From Myxococcales bacterium (GTDB lineage Bacteria > Myxococcota_A > Polyangia > Polyangiales > Ga0077539): a DNA stretch of 64,000 nucleotides. Within the stretch, counting starts at the first letter, position 1. Each line of letters begins with the position of its first letter. Positions 1 through 8,750 of the stretch are shown piece by piece. The notes beneath the pieces are model-generated. The model was not told where the DNA came from, made no database searches, and saw only the letters and a program-made list of their open reading frames with translations. The position numbers and the translations under genes are program-made. Location of the stretch: contig JAUSAZ010000077.1 of NCBI GenBank assembly GCA_030652255.1, positions 62,001 to 126,000 of the forward strand. The letters run 5' to 3'.

Positions 1-1
1 G

Positions 2-1924
2 CTCCTCGAGGAGAACAAGCTGCAGGCCGTCACCAACCTCGACGGCCGGCGCATCTTCGACCCGGCCCTCGTCGCCCGCATGGCGGGCCGCGCAAACCTC
101 CACGAGCTGGTGACGTCGCAGTCGCCTACGTCGCTCCGCCTCGCGGCGCTCTCCCTCTCGGAAATCGGCACCCCCGAGGTGCTCGATGACCTCACCATCC
201 TGGTGCAGAACCCCGACGTCAGCATCGCCCGCCAGGCGGCCATCGGCCTCGGGCGCACCGGCGACCCCCGCGCCGCCGAGCCCCTGGTGCGCTTCCTCAA
301 CGCCCACCCCGACGAGCGCGAGGGCGTGCTCTCGGCGCTCGCGGTGAGCTCCGGCGCCCAGGGCCTCGGGGTGATCATCCACAGCGCGCAGGACCTCCCC
401 ACGCGCGCCACGGCCACGCGCCTGCTGCGCGAGCAGCGCGACCCCGACGCGGGCGACGCCCTCTTCGAGGCCCTCGGCATCGCGTCGGGCACCGACGAGG
501 TCTCCGTCGGCATGAAGCGCAACGCCGTCTTCGGCCTCGCGGAGATCGGCGACCCCCGCTCGGTCGACGGGCTGCTCGCGTACGCCACGCACGCGCTCAC
601 GCACACCGACCCCAACTCCACCTCCGAGGCCAAGCAGGCGCTCGACCTCATCCGGCAGGTGCCCGGCGCCTCGGCGCGCGCCAAGGAGGGCCTGCTCGCC
701 ATCATCCGCTCGCCGCAGGGCGACTTCGTGCGCACGCCGTCCATCATCGCCCTCTCCCGCGCGGGCGACCCCTCCGTGGCCGGCGTGGTCACGCCCTTCC
801 TCTCGCAGCCCGACGCGATGGAGGGCGCCGCGGTGGCCCTCTGCGCGCTGCGCAGCGCCGACTGCGTGGGGCGCGTGCTCCCGATGGCCCGGATGCCGGC
901 CAACCTGCACATGGTCGAGGAGACCGTGGTCGACGAGCCGGTGCTGGCCTCGCGGCGCACGGCCATCCGCGCGCTCGCGTGGATGACCTACGGTCCCGCG
1001 CCCGTGGCCCCCGCCGCGCGCGCCGCCGCCGTGCGCGAGCTGCGGCGCATCGTGGAAGACCCCAACGACCGGCGCTCGCTGCGCGAGGAGGCGGGGTACA
1101 CCCTGGCCGCCGTCGCCGACGACGCCGCGCTGGCCGACATGGCCGCCAAGGCCACCGACACGCGCGTCCCCGAAGAGGCGCGGATCTATTACATCTACGC
1201 CCTGCGCGGCCGGGCCACGCCCGAGATCGCCACGCGGCTGGTGCAGACCTACCTGCGCCGGGGCACCAACCCCGACGTGATGCGCGGCGCGGCCATCGCG
1301 GCGGGCTTCGGCGCCAACGAGGCCACGAGCGACGCGCTCATCCCGCTGCTCCAGACCACCGAGGCCCAGGACGCGGGGGTGCGCTTCGCGGCGGCCATCG
1401 CGGTGGTGCTGGGCGGCAACGCGCGGGCGGGCAACGCGCTGCTCGACGTGCTGGTGGCCAACGACGAGCTCGCGGGCATGCTGCAGAACGAGTTCGCGCC
1501 GCGCGGCTCGGGCGGCGGGGCCAACAACGCCACGGTGCAGGAGAACTGGTCGCTGCTGCCGCTGACGGCGCCGATGTTCGAAGACGGCCGGGTGTTCCGC
1601 CGCATCGAGGTGGCGACGCTCCTGGAGGCCGGCAAGGCCAACAAGCACTTCGGCTGGGCGGTCAACTGGCTCACGACGCGCCTTCGCAGCGGGTGGGACA
1701 ACGCCATGGGCGTGAGCGCCTACGACGTGCGCCGGCTGATGCGCGAGGCGGCCCTGGGCAACGACGGCTACCGCCGCGACATGGCCTTCCGCGGCTTCAA
1801 GCTGCTGCTCGACCGCGGCTCGCTGCACTCGCTGCGGCGCCAGGCGCGGGTGCCCGAGGCGAGCGAGCGCGCGCGCCACGAGCTCATGGAGCTGTCCGGC
1901 GGCAACAGCGGCGGCACGCGCTGA
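2..1924 (+). CDS. HEAT-repeat protein, 5' end outside the window
   Basis: About 640 residues are visible. The frame is open to the first base of the window, and the residues before the first ATG (position 80) look coding (ENKLQAVTNLDGRRIFDPAL), so the true start lies upstream. The body is a run of roughly 30-residue alpha-helical repeats with the HEAT/PBS-lyase pattern, for example 'IGDPRSVDGLL' and 'AGDPSVAGVV'. Such repeats form a solenoid that binds proteins, so a scaffold role is likely; no catalytic motif is seen. The last 130 residues depart from the repeat pattern. The stop codon abuts the stop of the convergent esterase gene with no gap. The partner and cell location are unknown because the N-terminus is missing. 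Confidence 0.85.
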   Translation, partial: LLEENKLQAVTNLDGRRIFDPALVARMAGRANLHELVTSQSPTSLRLAALSLSEIGTPEVLDDLTILVQNPDVSIARQAAIGLGRTGDPRAAEPLVRFLNAHPDEREGVLSALAVSSGAQGLGVIIHSAQDLPTRATATRLLREQRDPDAGDALFEALGIASGTDEVSVGMKRNAVFGLAEIGDPRSVDGLLAYATHALTHTDPNSTSEAKQALDLIRQVPGASARAKEGLLAIIRSPQGDFVRTPSIIALSRAGDPSVAGVVTPFLSQPDAMEGAAVALCALRSADCVGRVLPMARMPANLHMVEETVVDEPVLASRRTAIRALAWMTYGPAPVAPAARAAAVRELRRIVEDPNDRRSLREEAGYTLAAVADDAALADMAAKATDTRVPEEARIYYIYALRGRATPEIATRLVQTYLRRGTNPDVMRGAAIAAGFGANEATSDALIPLLQTTEAQDAGVRFAAAIAVVLGGNARAGNALLDVLVANDELAGMLQNEFAPRGSGGGANNATVQENWSLLPLTAPMFEDGRVFRRIEVATLLEAGKANKHFGWAVNWLTTRLRSGWDNAMGVSAYDVRRLMREAALGNDGYRRDMAFRGFKLLLDRGSLHSLRRQARVPEASERARHELMELSGGNSGGTR

Positions 1925-2695
1925 TCAGCCGAAGAGAAACCGCAGCGCCCCCGGCAGGCGCCGACGCCACGCCCGCTCGTGGTGCCGGCCCTGCGCCTCC
2001 TCCCTGAACATCAACCGATCGCCCGTGTACCCGCGGGCCTCCAGCAGCCGCGCCATCGCGGCGGTGGCGGCGATCATGGTGTGCCGCGACTCGCGCCCGC
2101 CGACGTCGAGGTAGACCTTCGAGGTCCATGGGACGCCCCGCCCGACGATGAAGTCGACCATCTGCGCTCGGCCGAACCACAGCGACGGGGACAGGCACAT
2201 CGCCCCGCCGAAGACCTCCGGGAAGGCGAAGTGCGCGTAGAGGGCCGCCAGGCCCCCGAGCGAGCTGCCGCCGATGATCGCGTCGACGGGCGCGGCGGAG
2301 AGCCCCAGCTCGGCGCGCAGGTGCGGGGCGAGGGTGGCGGCGACCCAGCGGGTGAGCGCCTCGCCGCCGCCGCCGCGGTGACCCACGCGGAAGGGGGTGA
2401 GCTCCTCGAGGCGGGCGTGGTGCCCGTGGTCGATGGCGATCACCACCGGGGGATTGGCGCGGCGCAGGGCGTAGCGGTCGAGCGCGCGGTGGGCGTGCCA
2501 GGCGCCCGCGAAGGAGCCCGCGTCGTCGAAGACGTTCTGGCCGTCGAAGAGGTAGAGCGCGCGGCGGGGGGCGGCGCGCTTCGGGCGGCGGGCCGGGAGG
2601 TAGGCGCGCACGCGGCGGCCGGCGGCGACGCTGGGGATGTCGAAGCGGCCGAGCTCGACGAGCTCACCCGCGGCGGGAGTGTGGGGAGTGGGCAA
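1925..2695 (-). CDS. Alpha/beta-hydrolase, esterase (enterochelin esterase-like)
   Basis: The 256-residue protein has the layout of the putative esterase (Esterase D/Fes-like) family. The early 'YLFDGQNVF' strand-loop is typical of that family, the nucleophile elbow GGSSLGG places the catalytic Ser near residue 145, and a late 'GRES' and 'HHERAW' could supply the acid and His of the triad. There is no clear signal peptide, so it is probably cytoplasmic. Family members hydrolyse carboxyl esters, some in siderophores; the substrate here cannot be told. It lies 96 nt downstream of the EF-Tu gene on the same strand, with a hairpin in between, so it may be read separately. Confidence 0.8.
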   Translation of the reverse strand: MPTPHTPAAGELVELGRFDIPSVAAGRRVRAYLPARRPKRAAPRRALYLFDGQNVFDDAGSFAGAWHAHRALDRYALRRANPPVVIAIDHGHHARLEELTPFRVGHRGGGGEALTRWVAATLAPHLRAELGLSAAPVDAIIGGSSLGGLAALYAHFAFPEVFGGAMCLSPSLWFGRAQMVDFIVGRGVPWTSKVYLDVGGRESRHTMIAATAAMARLLEARGYTGDRLMFREEAQGRHHERAWRRRLPGALRFLFG

Positions 2696-2720
2696 GGCGG
2701 TGATGTCCGATGAAGAGACT

Positions 2721-2764
2721 CGGGGTGCCCGGTATGTGGCTCTCGCCGCCGACCGGACACCCCG
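2721..2764 (-). terminator. Hairpin between EF-Tu gene and esterase
   Basis: Two 13-base arms (2721-2733 and 2752-2764) pair with one mismatch around an 18-base loop. It follows the EF-Tu stop codon by 27 bases. No T-run follows on the minus strand, so it is either a weak intrinsic terminator or an mRNA-stabilising 3' hairpin. Confidence 0.4.
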
Positions 2765-2791
2765 ATATCCCAGTTCACGCGCCGTGGGCAG

Positions 2792-3964
2792 TCAATGGAC
2801 CGCCACGACGACCCCGGCGCCGATGGTGCGGCGGCCCTCGCGCAGCGCGAAGCGCATGCCGGGCTCCAGGCCCACCGCGTGGTGGAGCTTGAAGCCGACC
2901 CGGGTGTGGGTGCCCGGCTCGATCGTCTGCTCGCGGACCTCCAGCATCCCGGTCACGTCCGTGGTTCCGAAGAAGAACTGCGGGGTGTACCCGGTGCCGA
3001 AGGGCGTGTGCCGGCCGCCCTCCTTCGCGGTGAGGACGTACAGCTCCGCCTCGCCGTGGGCGTGCGGCTGGATCGCGCCGGGGATCGACACGACCTGCCC
3101 CCGCACCACCTCGTCGCGCTTCACGCCGCGGAGGAGCAGGCCCACGTTCTCGCCCGCGCGCGCCTCCGGCCGGTCCTTGTGGAAGGTCTGGATGGCGGTG
3201 ACGACGATCGCGCGGCTGTGGCCCTCGTCGCTGAGCCCGACGATCTCCACGCTCGCCCCGACGGGGAGCACCCCCCGGTCGACGCGCCCGGTGACCACGG
3301 TGCCGCGGCCCTCGATGGTGAACACGTCCTCCACGGGCATCAGGAAGGGCGACGCGAAGTCGCGCTCCGGCGCCGGGAAGTGCGCGTCCATGGCCCGCAC
3401 CAGCGCCCGGATGGGCTCCGCGCGCGGGTCGTCGGGGCGGCCCTCGTCCACGGCCCGCAGGGCCTGGAGCGCCGAGCCCTGCACCACCGGCGAACCGCCG
3501 TAGCCGTGCGCCGCGAGGAGGTCCTGCGCCTCCATCACCACGAGCTCGAGCAGCTCGGGGTCCGCGACGTCGGTCTTGTTCACGAAGACCACCATGTGCT
3601 TCACGCCCACCTGCCGGGCGAGCAGCACGTGCTCGCGGGTCTGCTCCTGCGGCCCCTGCGAGCCGTCCACGAGCAGGATCGCCCCGTCCATCTGCGACGC
3701 GCCGGTGATCATGTTCTTCACGTAGTCGGCGTGCCCGGGGCAGTCGATGTGCGCGTAGTGGCGATTGGCCGACTCATACTCGACGTGCGCGAGGTTGATG
3801 GTGATGCCACGCATCCTCTCCTCCGGCGCGCTGTCGATCTGCTCGAGCGAGCGCGCGCGCCCGCCGTACGCCGCGGCCATCACCCGGGTGAGGGCGCTGG
3901 TGAGGGTGGTCTTGCCGTGGTCGACGTGTCCGATGGTCCCGACATTGAGATGCTGCTTGTCCAT
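2792..3964 (-). CDS. tuf: Divergent elongation factor Tu
   Basis: The 390-residue GTPase carries all EF-Tu guanine-nucleotide motifs: [23 protein letters not shown] and GSAL. It also has the domain II '[14 protein letters not shown]' and the domain III 'GGRHTPF', so it should deliver aminoacyl-tRNA to the ribosome. It is clearly not a typical copy. The usual 'ADGPMPQTREH' stretch reads '[12 protein letters not shown]', the domain II 'EMFRK' stretch reads 'IQTFHKD', and the conserved domain III 'GYRPQFYFRTTDVTG' reads '[15 protein letters not shown]', losing two arginines. It stands alone, without fusA, rpsJ or secE neighbours, so it is probably a second tuf. The ribosome site AGGAGAAGAGACA precedes the ATG. 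A promoter and a hairpin-bearing leader lie upstream. Confidence 0.93.
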   Translation of the reverse strand: MDKQHLNVGTIGHVDHGKTTLTSALTRVMAAAYGGRARSLEQIDSAPEERMRGITINLAHVEYESANRHYAHIDCPGHADYVKNMITGASQMDGAILLVDGSQGPQEQTREHVLLARQVGVKHMVVFVNKTDVADPELLELVVMEAQDLLAAHGYGGSPVVQGSALQALRAVDEGRPDDPRAEPIRALVRAMDAHFPAPERDFASPFLMPVEDVFTIEGRGTVVTGRVDRGVLPVGASVEIVGLSDEGHSRAIVVTAIQTFHKDRPEARAGENVGLLLRGVKRDEVVRGQVVSIPGAIQPHAHGEAELYVLTAKEGGRHTPFGTGYTPQFFFGTTDVTGMLEVREQTIEPGTHTRVGFKLHHAVGLEPGMRFALREGRRTIGAGVVVAVH

Positions 3965-4031
3965 TGTCTCTTCTCCTGTGCATTGGGCCCAAAGGACATA
4001 AGGCCCAAAGGTGTGAATGCGCCCAAACGCG

Positions 4032-4062
4032 AAAACCCCCTCCTGCGGTCTGCGGGAGGGGG
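4032..4062 (-). terminator. Intrinsic-terminator-like hairpin in the tuf leader
   Basis: Arms 4036-4046 and 4052-4062 form an 11-bp stem (one G-U pair) with a 5-base loop, followed on the minus strand by TTTTC. It lies about 70 bases before the tuf start codon and after the predicted tuf promoter. It is therefore either an attenuator for tuf or the end of a short upstream transcript. Confidence 0.6.
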
Positions 4063-4099
4063 TCTCTCTGGGGAGGCACCGGGAGGCTGTGGAGCCTGT

Positions 4100-4207
4100 C
4101 TACCCGGGGTTTGCCTGCTTGCGTGAGCCCTCTCGTGCGCAGCCGTCCGTTGCCGACCCTGATGAGTCGGCGGCGGCGAGTGCTGCGTTGAGGGCTGAGA
4201 GGCGCAT
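4100..4207 (-). CDS. Possible 35-codon leader ORF upstream of tuf
   Basis: A short frame starts MRLSALNAALAAADSSG and ends before the leader hairpin. Its ATG is only a few bases after the predicted transcription start, so it would be nearly leaderless. It could be a leader peptide or chance coding. There is no homology that I recognise and no clear ribosome site. Confidence 0.2.
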   Translation of the reverse strand: MRLSALNAALAAADSSGSATDGCAREGSRKQANPG

Positions 4208-4217
4208 GACGGTCGCC

Positions 4218-4246
4218 ACCATGAGCCGATATGCAATGAGTGTCAA
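4218..4246 (-). promoter_or_regulatory. Predicted sigma-70-type promoter for tuf
   Basis: On the minus strand a perfect TTGACA (4246-4241) is followed after 17 bases by CATGGT (4223-4218). Transcription would start near 4211 and give a leader of about 250 bases containing the hairpin at 4036-4062. Confidence 0.45.
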
Positions 4247-4302
4247 CAAGGTCGTTTGATTATGATCGGATATCGGGACTATCGGGACATGGGTCGAGGC
4301 AC

Positions 4303-4550
4303 GCGCGGTCCCGATGGCCGGGGTTCGCCGTAGCCCCATGCGTCCGCCGCGCTCGGTTCACCGCCGGGCTACCAAAGGTGGATCGCCCCGCGGCGGGGCT
4401 CAACAGAACTCAAGCAGGACCGAGTTCGAGGGTGGATTCAGCGGGCGCCTGGAGCCCCGCCGCGGGGCGATCCACCTTTGGTAGCCCGGCGGTGAACCGA
4501 GCGCGGCGGACGCATGGGGCTACGGTGAACCCCGGCCATCGGGACCGCGC
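4303..4550. repeat. 99-bp near-perfect inverted repeat with 50-bp spacer
   Basis: Arm 4303-4401 is the reverse complement of arm 4452-4550 with a single mismatch, which would be a G-U pair in RNA (4327 against 4526). No indel is present: the coordinate sum is constant at 8853 at both ends. The 50-base spacer holds a smaller 6-bp palindrome (GAACTC at 4406-4411, GAGTTC at 4422-4427). The structure lies between the tuf promoter and the gene starting at 4648. No gene is recognised in it; a plus-strand frame runs through it, but that is a by-product of the symmetry. Confidence 0.9.
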
Positions 4551-4647
4551 AGGCGCCCGTCCCCGTTGCCCTCTCCCCCTCCGCGGGACACGGGCCCTCT
4601 ACGGGGGTATAGACCTCACCGGTTTGTCGCCTGGCTGGAGGTGCTCC

Positions 4648-5211
4648 ATGTCCAAATCCCTGTCCCCGCTTCGCACCTACGCCCCGTGGGTCGCGGGCGC
4701 CTCGCTCTTCGCGTTCTCCCTCCTCGCGGGGGGGTGGGCGCTGGCCGCGCGGTCCTTCGACCCGAGCGCGCTGCTCGGCTCCATCCATGGCGCGCGGGGG
4801 GCGCGCACCCCGGTCGCCGTCGGGGCCGTGGCCAACGCCGCGGGCGTGGGGGGCGACGCCGCGATCGCCGCCGCGCGCCGGGGCATCGACGACGCGCTCG
4901 CCGCCCGCGCCACGGTCTCGCAGGTGGGCCTCGCCGAGCCTGCCGCGCGGGGCGCCCGCGTGGTGTCGCGCGGCGGCGGGCACGTCCTCGACGCCAACGT
5001 GGTGCGCGTGGTGCGCGGCCCCGGCCGCGTGCTCGTCGAGGCCTCGGTGGTGGTCTCCACGATGCCCGGCCGGGCGTACGAGTTCGCGTCGGCGTCCACC
5101 ATCACCCTCACCGGCGACGTGGCCGACACCGACGAGGGCCTCCACGACGCCGTGCGCCGCGCGATGCGCTCCGCCACCACCCACGCCGTCGACCAGATGA
5201 CCGGCCGGTAG
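4648..5211 (+). CDS. Membrane-anchored protein of unknown function
   Basis: The 187-residue product begins with a hydrophobic stretch (YAPWVAGASLFAFSLLAGGW, residues 11-30) that is either a signal peptide or an N-terminal anchor. The rest should lie outside the cytoplasm. It contains a helical segment 'AAIAAARRGIDDALAAR' and a beta-rich C-terminal half. I do not recognise the family. The ATG at 4648 is chosen because GGAGGTG precedes it at a good distance; the frame extends further upstream only through the inverted repeat. It converges on the TPR gene with a 9-base gap. Confidence 0.6.
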   Translation: MSKSLSPLRTYAPWVAGASLFAFSLLAGGWALAARSFDPSALLGSIHGARGARTPVAVGAVANAAGVGGDAAIAAARRGIDDALAARATVSQVGLAEPAARGARVVSRGGGHVLDANVVRVVRGPGRVLVEASVVVSTMPGRAYEFASASTITLTGDVADTDEGLHDAVRRAMRSATTHAVDQMTGR

Positions 5212-5220
5212 TCCCCCGCC

Positions 5221-7047
5221 TCAGCCCTCGCGCGCCGCGCCCTTCGACCCACCCCCTGCGGCATCCATCATGTCCGCCGGCTCGGCGTCCGCCGCGCCGC
5301 CGAGGTCGGCGATGCGCACGCTGGTGAGCGCGGGGTACGAGCCCGTCAGCCCGGGTGACACGCGCTCGATCCAGGCGCGCAGGCCAGGGTGGGCGGCCAG
5401 CTCGCCCTCGATGCGCTCGCGCTCCCCGTCGGCCTCGAACCACCCGGCTTCGCCCACCAGCAGGTCGAAGAGCATCCCCACGTGGCGCGGCAGGCGGGCG
5501 TCCGTGGTGCGGGTGCGCGCGAGGTCGCGGGCGAGCTCGCGGTCGCCCAGGCGCAGCGCGACGATCACCCGCACCGCCACCGCGGCGCTGGTGGCGAAGG
5601 GGAAGGTCGGGTGCTCGCGCGCGACCACGGCGAGCTCGGCGAGGGCGTCGTCGGTGGAGCCCATCGCCGCCAGCACCCGCGCGCGCAGGGCGATGAGCGA
5701 GGGCAGCAGGATGTCGCTCACGCTCGCCTTCACGTTGGCGCTCTTGAAGATCCGGCCGAGGGCGCGGTCGCAGAGCGCGAGGGCGCCGGGGAGGTCGTCG
5801 CGGCGCTCGGCGTGCTCCGCGAGGTCGTGCAGCGCGATGGCGGCGTAGGTGTGCGTCGGGTCGCGGCTCACGCGGGTGAGCACCGCGTCGGACTCGTCGA
5901 CGCGCCCGTCGGCGAAGAGCGCCCGGGCGCCGCGGATGGCGCGGTCGACCCCGCGGTTGTGGCGCACCGCGTACGCGATGAGCGCCAGCACGGGGACCGC
6001 GAGGAGCCCGAGGTTGAGCGAGAGCCCGTAGGCCCGGTTGAGGTACGGAATGCCCGCGGTGATCGCCATGACCAGCGCGAGCCAGGCGGCCAGGCGCCAG
6101 CGGTACGGCGAGGGGGCGAGCTTGCGCGCGAGCGCGCGGTGGGCGGTCACCCGGGCGAGCGCGTCGGCGGAGGGCGACGGGAGGCGGGCCGGGTCGACGG
6201 CGGGCCCCGGCTGCGCGGCGCGCGGGGCGAAGGCTGCTGCCTGCGGGACGACCCCGACGACCCAGCGGGCGGCGTCGGAGAGCTCGCCGTCGCGCGCGGC
6301 GGGCGCCCGGTACGCGCTGCCCGCGGGCACCGCCGCGAGCCGGCCGAGGGCGCGGGCGAGCACGGCCTCGCGGCCGCTCAGCTGGTCGAGCATGGGGCGC
6401 GAGCGGGAGAGCTCGCCCACGAGGGCCTCGCGCTCTCCAGCGCGGGCGTAGGTGACCGCGCGGGCCAGGGCGACGGTGCCCTTGAGCAGCGGCAGCGCCT
6501 CCGGGGCGGCGTCGACGAGGGCGGCCTCCGCGCGGGCCGCGGCGGACTCGCCCGCGGCGGCGAGCATGAGCGCGCGGTTGGCCTGCAGCGCGAGGCGGTA
6601 CTGCCGCCCGTGCGAGCGCGCGATGAGGGGCGTGCGCAGCGCGAGGGCCTGGTCGGACAGCGCGAGCGCCCCGGCGGTGTCGCCCTGGGCGAAGCGCACG
6701 TACGCGCGCTGCGAGAGCACGGCCATGCCCACGAGGCCGCTGCGGCGCGCCGGGGGGATGGTGTCGAGCAGCGCGAGGGCCTCGTCGTAGCGGCCCTGGG
6801 TGAGCAGGTCGTGGGCGGCGTTGTTGATCATCACCGCGGGCCCGATGCGCTGCATCCGGACGCCCGCGGCGATGAAGATGGCGCCGCCGAACGCGAAGCC
6901 CACGGCCATGATCGACGCCCCGCCGAGGAGCACGGCCACCCCGAGGCCGAGGGTGAGGTAGGTCGCGCCGAGGAGCAGCATCCGGCGCGCGGAGCGGGAC
7001 ATCGGGTGCGGAGGCAGCGCGGGCTTCGGGGGCTTCGGGTCGGTCAT
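5221..7047 (-). CDS. TPR-containing membrane protein
   Basis: The product has 608 residues. Two transmembrane segments lie near residues 22-65 and another pair near 318-360. The segments between and after them contain tetratricopeptide-like helical pairs such as 'LLTQGRYDEALALLDTIP' and 'GDTAGALALSDQALALR'. TPRs mediate protein contacts, so a membrane-bound scaffold is likely. An Ala/Pro-rich linker sits around residue 270. I see no enzymatic motif. It is read in the same direction as the PhoD-like and vWA genes upstream, with a 31-base gap, so it may close that operon. The ATG at 7047 is followed by a second in-frame Met at residue 16. Confidence 0.75.
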   Translation of the reverse strand: MTDPKPPKPALPPHPMSRSARRMLLLGATYLTLGLGVAVLLGGASIMAVGFAFGGAIFIAAGVRMQRIGPAVMINNAAHDLLTQGRYDEALALLDTIPPARRSGLVGMAVLSQRAYVRFAQGDTAGALALSDQALALRTPLIARSHGRQYRLALQANRALMLAAAGESAAARAEAALVDAAPEALPLLKGTVALARAVTYARAGEREALVGELSRSRPMLDQLSGREAVLARALGRLAAVPAGSAYRAPAARDGELSDAARWVVGVVPQAAAFAPRAAQPGPAVDPARLPSPSADALARVTAHRALARKLAPSPYRWRLAAWLALVMAITAGIPYLNRAYGLSLNLGLLAVPVLALIAYAVRHNRGVDRAIRGARALFADGRVDESDAVLTRVSRDPTHTYAAIALHDLAEHAERRDDLPGALALCDRALGRIFKSANVKASVSDILLPSLIALRARVLAAMGSTDDALAELAVVAREHPTFPFATSAAVAVRVIVALRLGDRELARDLARTRTTDARLPRHVGMLFDLLVGEAGWFEADGERERIEGELAAHPGLRAWIERVSPGLTGSYPALTSVRIADLGGAADAEPADMMDAAGGGSKGAAREG

Positions 7048-7078
7048 GGGTGGTGGTGGTGGTGGGGGACGGCGGCGC

Positions 7079-8728
7079 TCAGAACCGGCGGCTCCAGCGG
7101 CTGCCGGCGATGCGGTTGCCCGCGGCGTTGATGAACTCCACCGTGAGGGTGCGGGTCATCGGGTCGGCGCGCAGCACGGTGTAGTTGTGGACGCCGTGCA
7201 CCAGCACGGGCCACTGCGACGCGCGGATGGACGGGCGCGAGTCGCGGTTGGCGCCCGCGGGCCCCATGATGACCTCCCAGATGTCCCCCCAGGCTCCGGC
7301 GGCCTCGACGGTGCACACGCCGCCGAAGTGCACGTCGCCGGAGAGCCAGACCACCCCGCGGAGGCGGTTGTTGGCGATGTGGTTGAGGATCTCCCGGCGC
7401 GCCCCGGCGTAGCCGTTCCAGTTGTCGCTGTCGGCCCCGGCGCGGTCGACGATGGGCACCGAGTTGACGATGAACTTGAACACGCAGGGCGACGCGCGCA
7501 GCCCTGACTTCAGCCAGTCCATCTGCGCGCGGGAGAGGTAGGTCGAGGCGCGCGAGGCGTCCGTCGAGCGGGTCGAGGGTCGGCGTTCGGCGCGGCTGTC
7601 GAGGATGAAGATCTCCGCCGTGCGGCCCCAGCGGAAGCTGCGCCAGAGGCGGTCGGGCGCGGCGGTGTTGCGTCGGGTGGCACGGTGCTCGAAGAAGGCC
7701 TGGCGCGCGGTGGCGAGGCGGGCGCCGCTGATGGTCTCGGGGTTCCAGTTGTTGAACACCTCGTGGTCGTCCCAGGTGAGGTACATCCCGGTCGAGCGGT
7801 GCAGCGCGCGCATCCCCGCGGCGGCCCAGTTCTGGGCGTACTTGGCGCGGTACTGCCCGAGGGTGACGGCGTTGTCGCCGTGGTCGGCGTAGGTGTGGTC
7901 GCCGGCGTGGATGAAGAAGTCCAGGTCGGTGCGCGAGCCCGCGTGCTGGAGCACCGGGAAGGGTCGGTTGGACTGGTTGGAGCACGAGGTGCCGCCGAAG
8001 GTGATCGGGAGCATCGAGTCCGCGGGGATGGCGGTCTGCACGCGCCCCACGAGGCTGCGCCCCGTCGGCCGATCGGTGGGCCCCGTGAGGAAGGCGTACA
8101 GGTGCTGCCGGTTGGGCCGCAGCCCCGTCACGACGGTGCGCACGAAGCCCGCGCTGGAGGGCGTGACGCGGCCGTTGAAGCGCATCGCCACGATGCGGCT
8201 GCCGTCCATCTCCAGCACCCGCAGCGAGACCGTCGCGGTGCCCTCGTAGCGGGTCCAGAACATCACCGAGGTGTCGGCGGCGTCGCCGGCCATCACGCCG
8301 ATGGGAAACTGCGCCGCGCGCTCGGGCAATCCCCGGAAGTCGGGGTTGATGGTGGGGCCCGCGTCGCGGACGGTGCCGGTGTCGCGGGGAACGTCCCTGG
8401 GCACGTCGCGGGGGGCGTCCACGCCGAGGTCCCGCGGCACGTCGCGGAGGACGTCCGTGGGTGCATCGAAGCCCGCGTCGACGCCCGCATCGAGGGGCGT
8501 CGCGACGTCGTCGGCCGGGCCAGCGTCGTCGAGCGGGGCGGCGTCCACCGCGGCGTCGAAGTCCTCGATCGCCGGCGCGTCGGGGTCGGCGTCGAGGATC
8601 TCGTCGGGCCCGGAGTCGAAGTCATCGAGCACCTCGCCGTCGGGCGTCGTCGTGACGTCTTCGCCTGCGCAGCCCGCGATGCCAGCGGCGCCTGCGACCT
8701 TGATGAACGTCCGTCGGGTCAGCTTCAT
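7079..8728 (-). CDS. PhoD-like phosphatase, Tat-exported lipoprotein
   Basis: The 549-residue product starts with a twin-arginine signal (TRRTFIK) that ends in the lipobox GIAGC, so Cys20 should be lipidated after Tat export. An Asp/Val/Pro-rich linker (about residues 60-130, with 'DVPRDVPRD' units) leads to the catalytic part. That part shows the PhoD metallophosphatase signatures: an N-terminal beta-sandwich ('GVMAGDAADTSVMFWTR'), 'FFIHAGDHTYAD', 'WDDHEVFNNWN' and 'LSGDVHFGGV', which carry the metal-binding Asp, His and Asn residues. PhoD enzymes cleave phosphodiesters or monoesters outside the cytoplasm. The start at 8728 was chosen because the Tat motif begins there; it lies 22 bases after the stop of the vWA lipoprotein gene, implying an operon. 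Confidence 0.88.
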   Translation of the reverse strand: MKLTRRTFIKVAGAAGIAGCAGEDVTTTPDGEVLDDFDSGPDEILDADPDAPAIEDFDAAVDAAPLDDAGPADDVATPLDAGVDAGFDAPTDVLRDVPRDLGVDAPRDVPRDVPRDTGTVRDAGPTINPDFRGLPERAAQFPIGVMAGDAADTSVMFWTRYEGTATVSLRVLEMDGSRIVAMRFNGRVTPSSAGFVRTVVTGLRPNRQHLYAFLTGPTDRPTGRSLVGRVQTAIPADSMLPITFGGTSCSNQSNRPFPVLQHAGSRTDLDFFIHAGDHTYADHGDNAVTLGQYRAKYAQNWAAAGMRALHRSTGMYLTWDDHEVFNNWNPETISGARLATARQAFFEHRATRRNTAAPDRLWRSFRWGRTAEIFILDSRAERRPSTRSTDASRASTYLSRAQMDWLKSGLRASPCVFKFIVNSVPIVDRAGADSDNWNGYAGARREILNHIANNRLRGVVWLSGDVHFGGVCTVEAAGAWGDIWEVIMGPAGANRDSRPSIRASQWPVLVHGVHNYTVLRADPMTRTLTVEFINAAGNRIAGSRWSRRF

Positions 8729-8750
8729 CGGGTTGCTCGCTCGGTCGGGC

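Noticed and set aside
4240..4647. Long N-terminal extension of the 4648 gene
   Set aside because: The extension runs through the 99-bp inverted repeat and has no ribosome site; the ATG at 4648 has a good one and begins the signal-like segment.
5389..7131. 580-codon plus-strand frame opposite the TPR gene
   Set aside because: Its residues are typical of antisense translation of GC-rich codons (Arg, Gly, Ala, His runs); the minus-strand frame has TPR and membrane segments.
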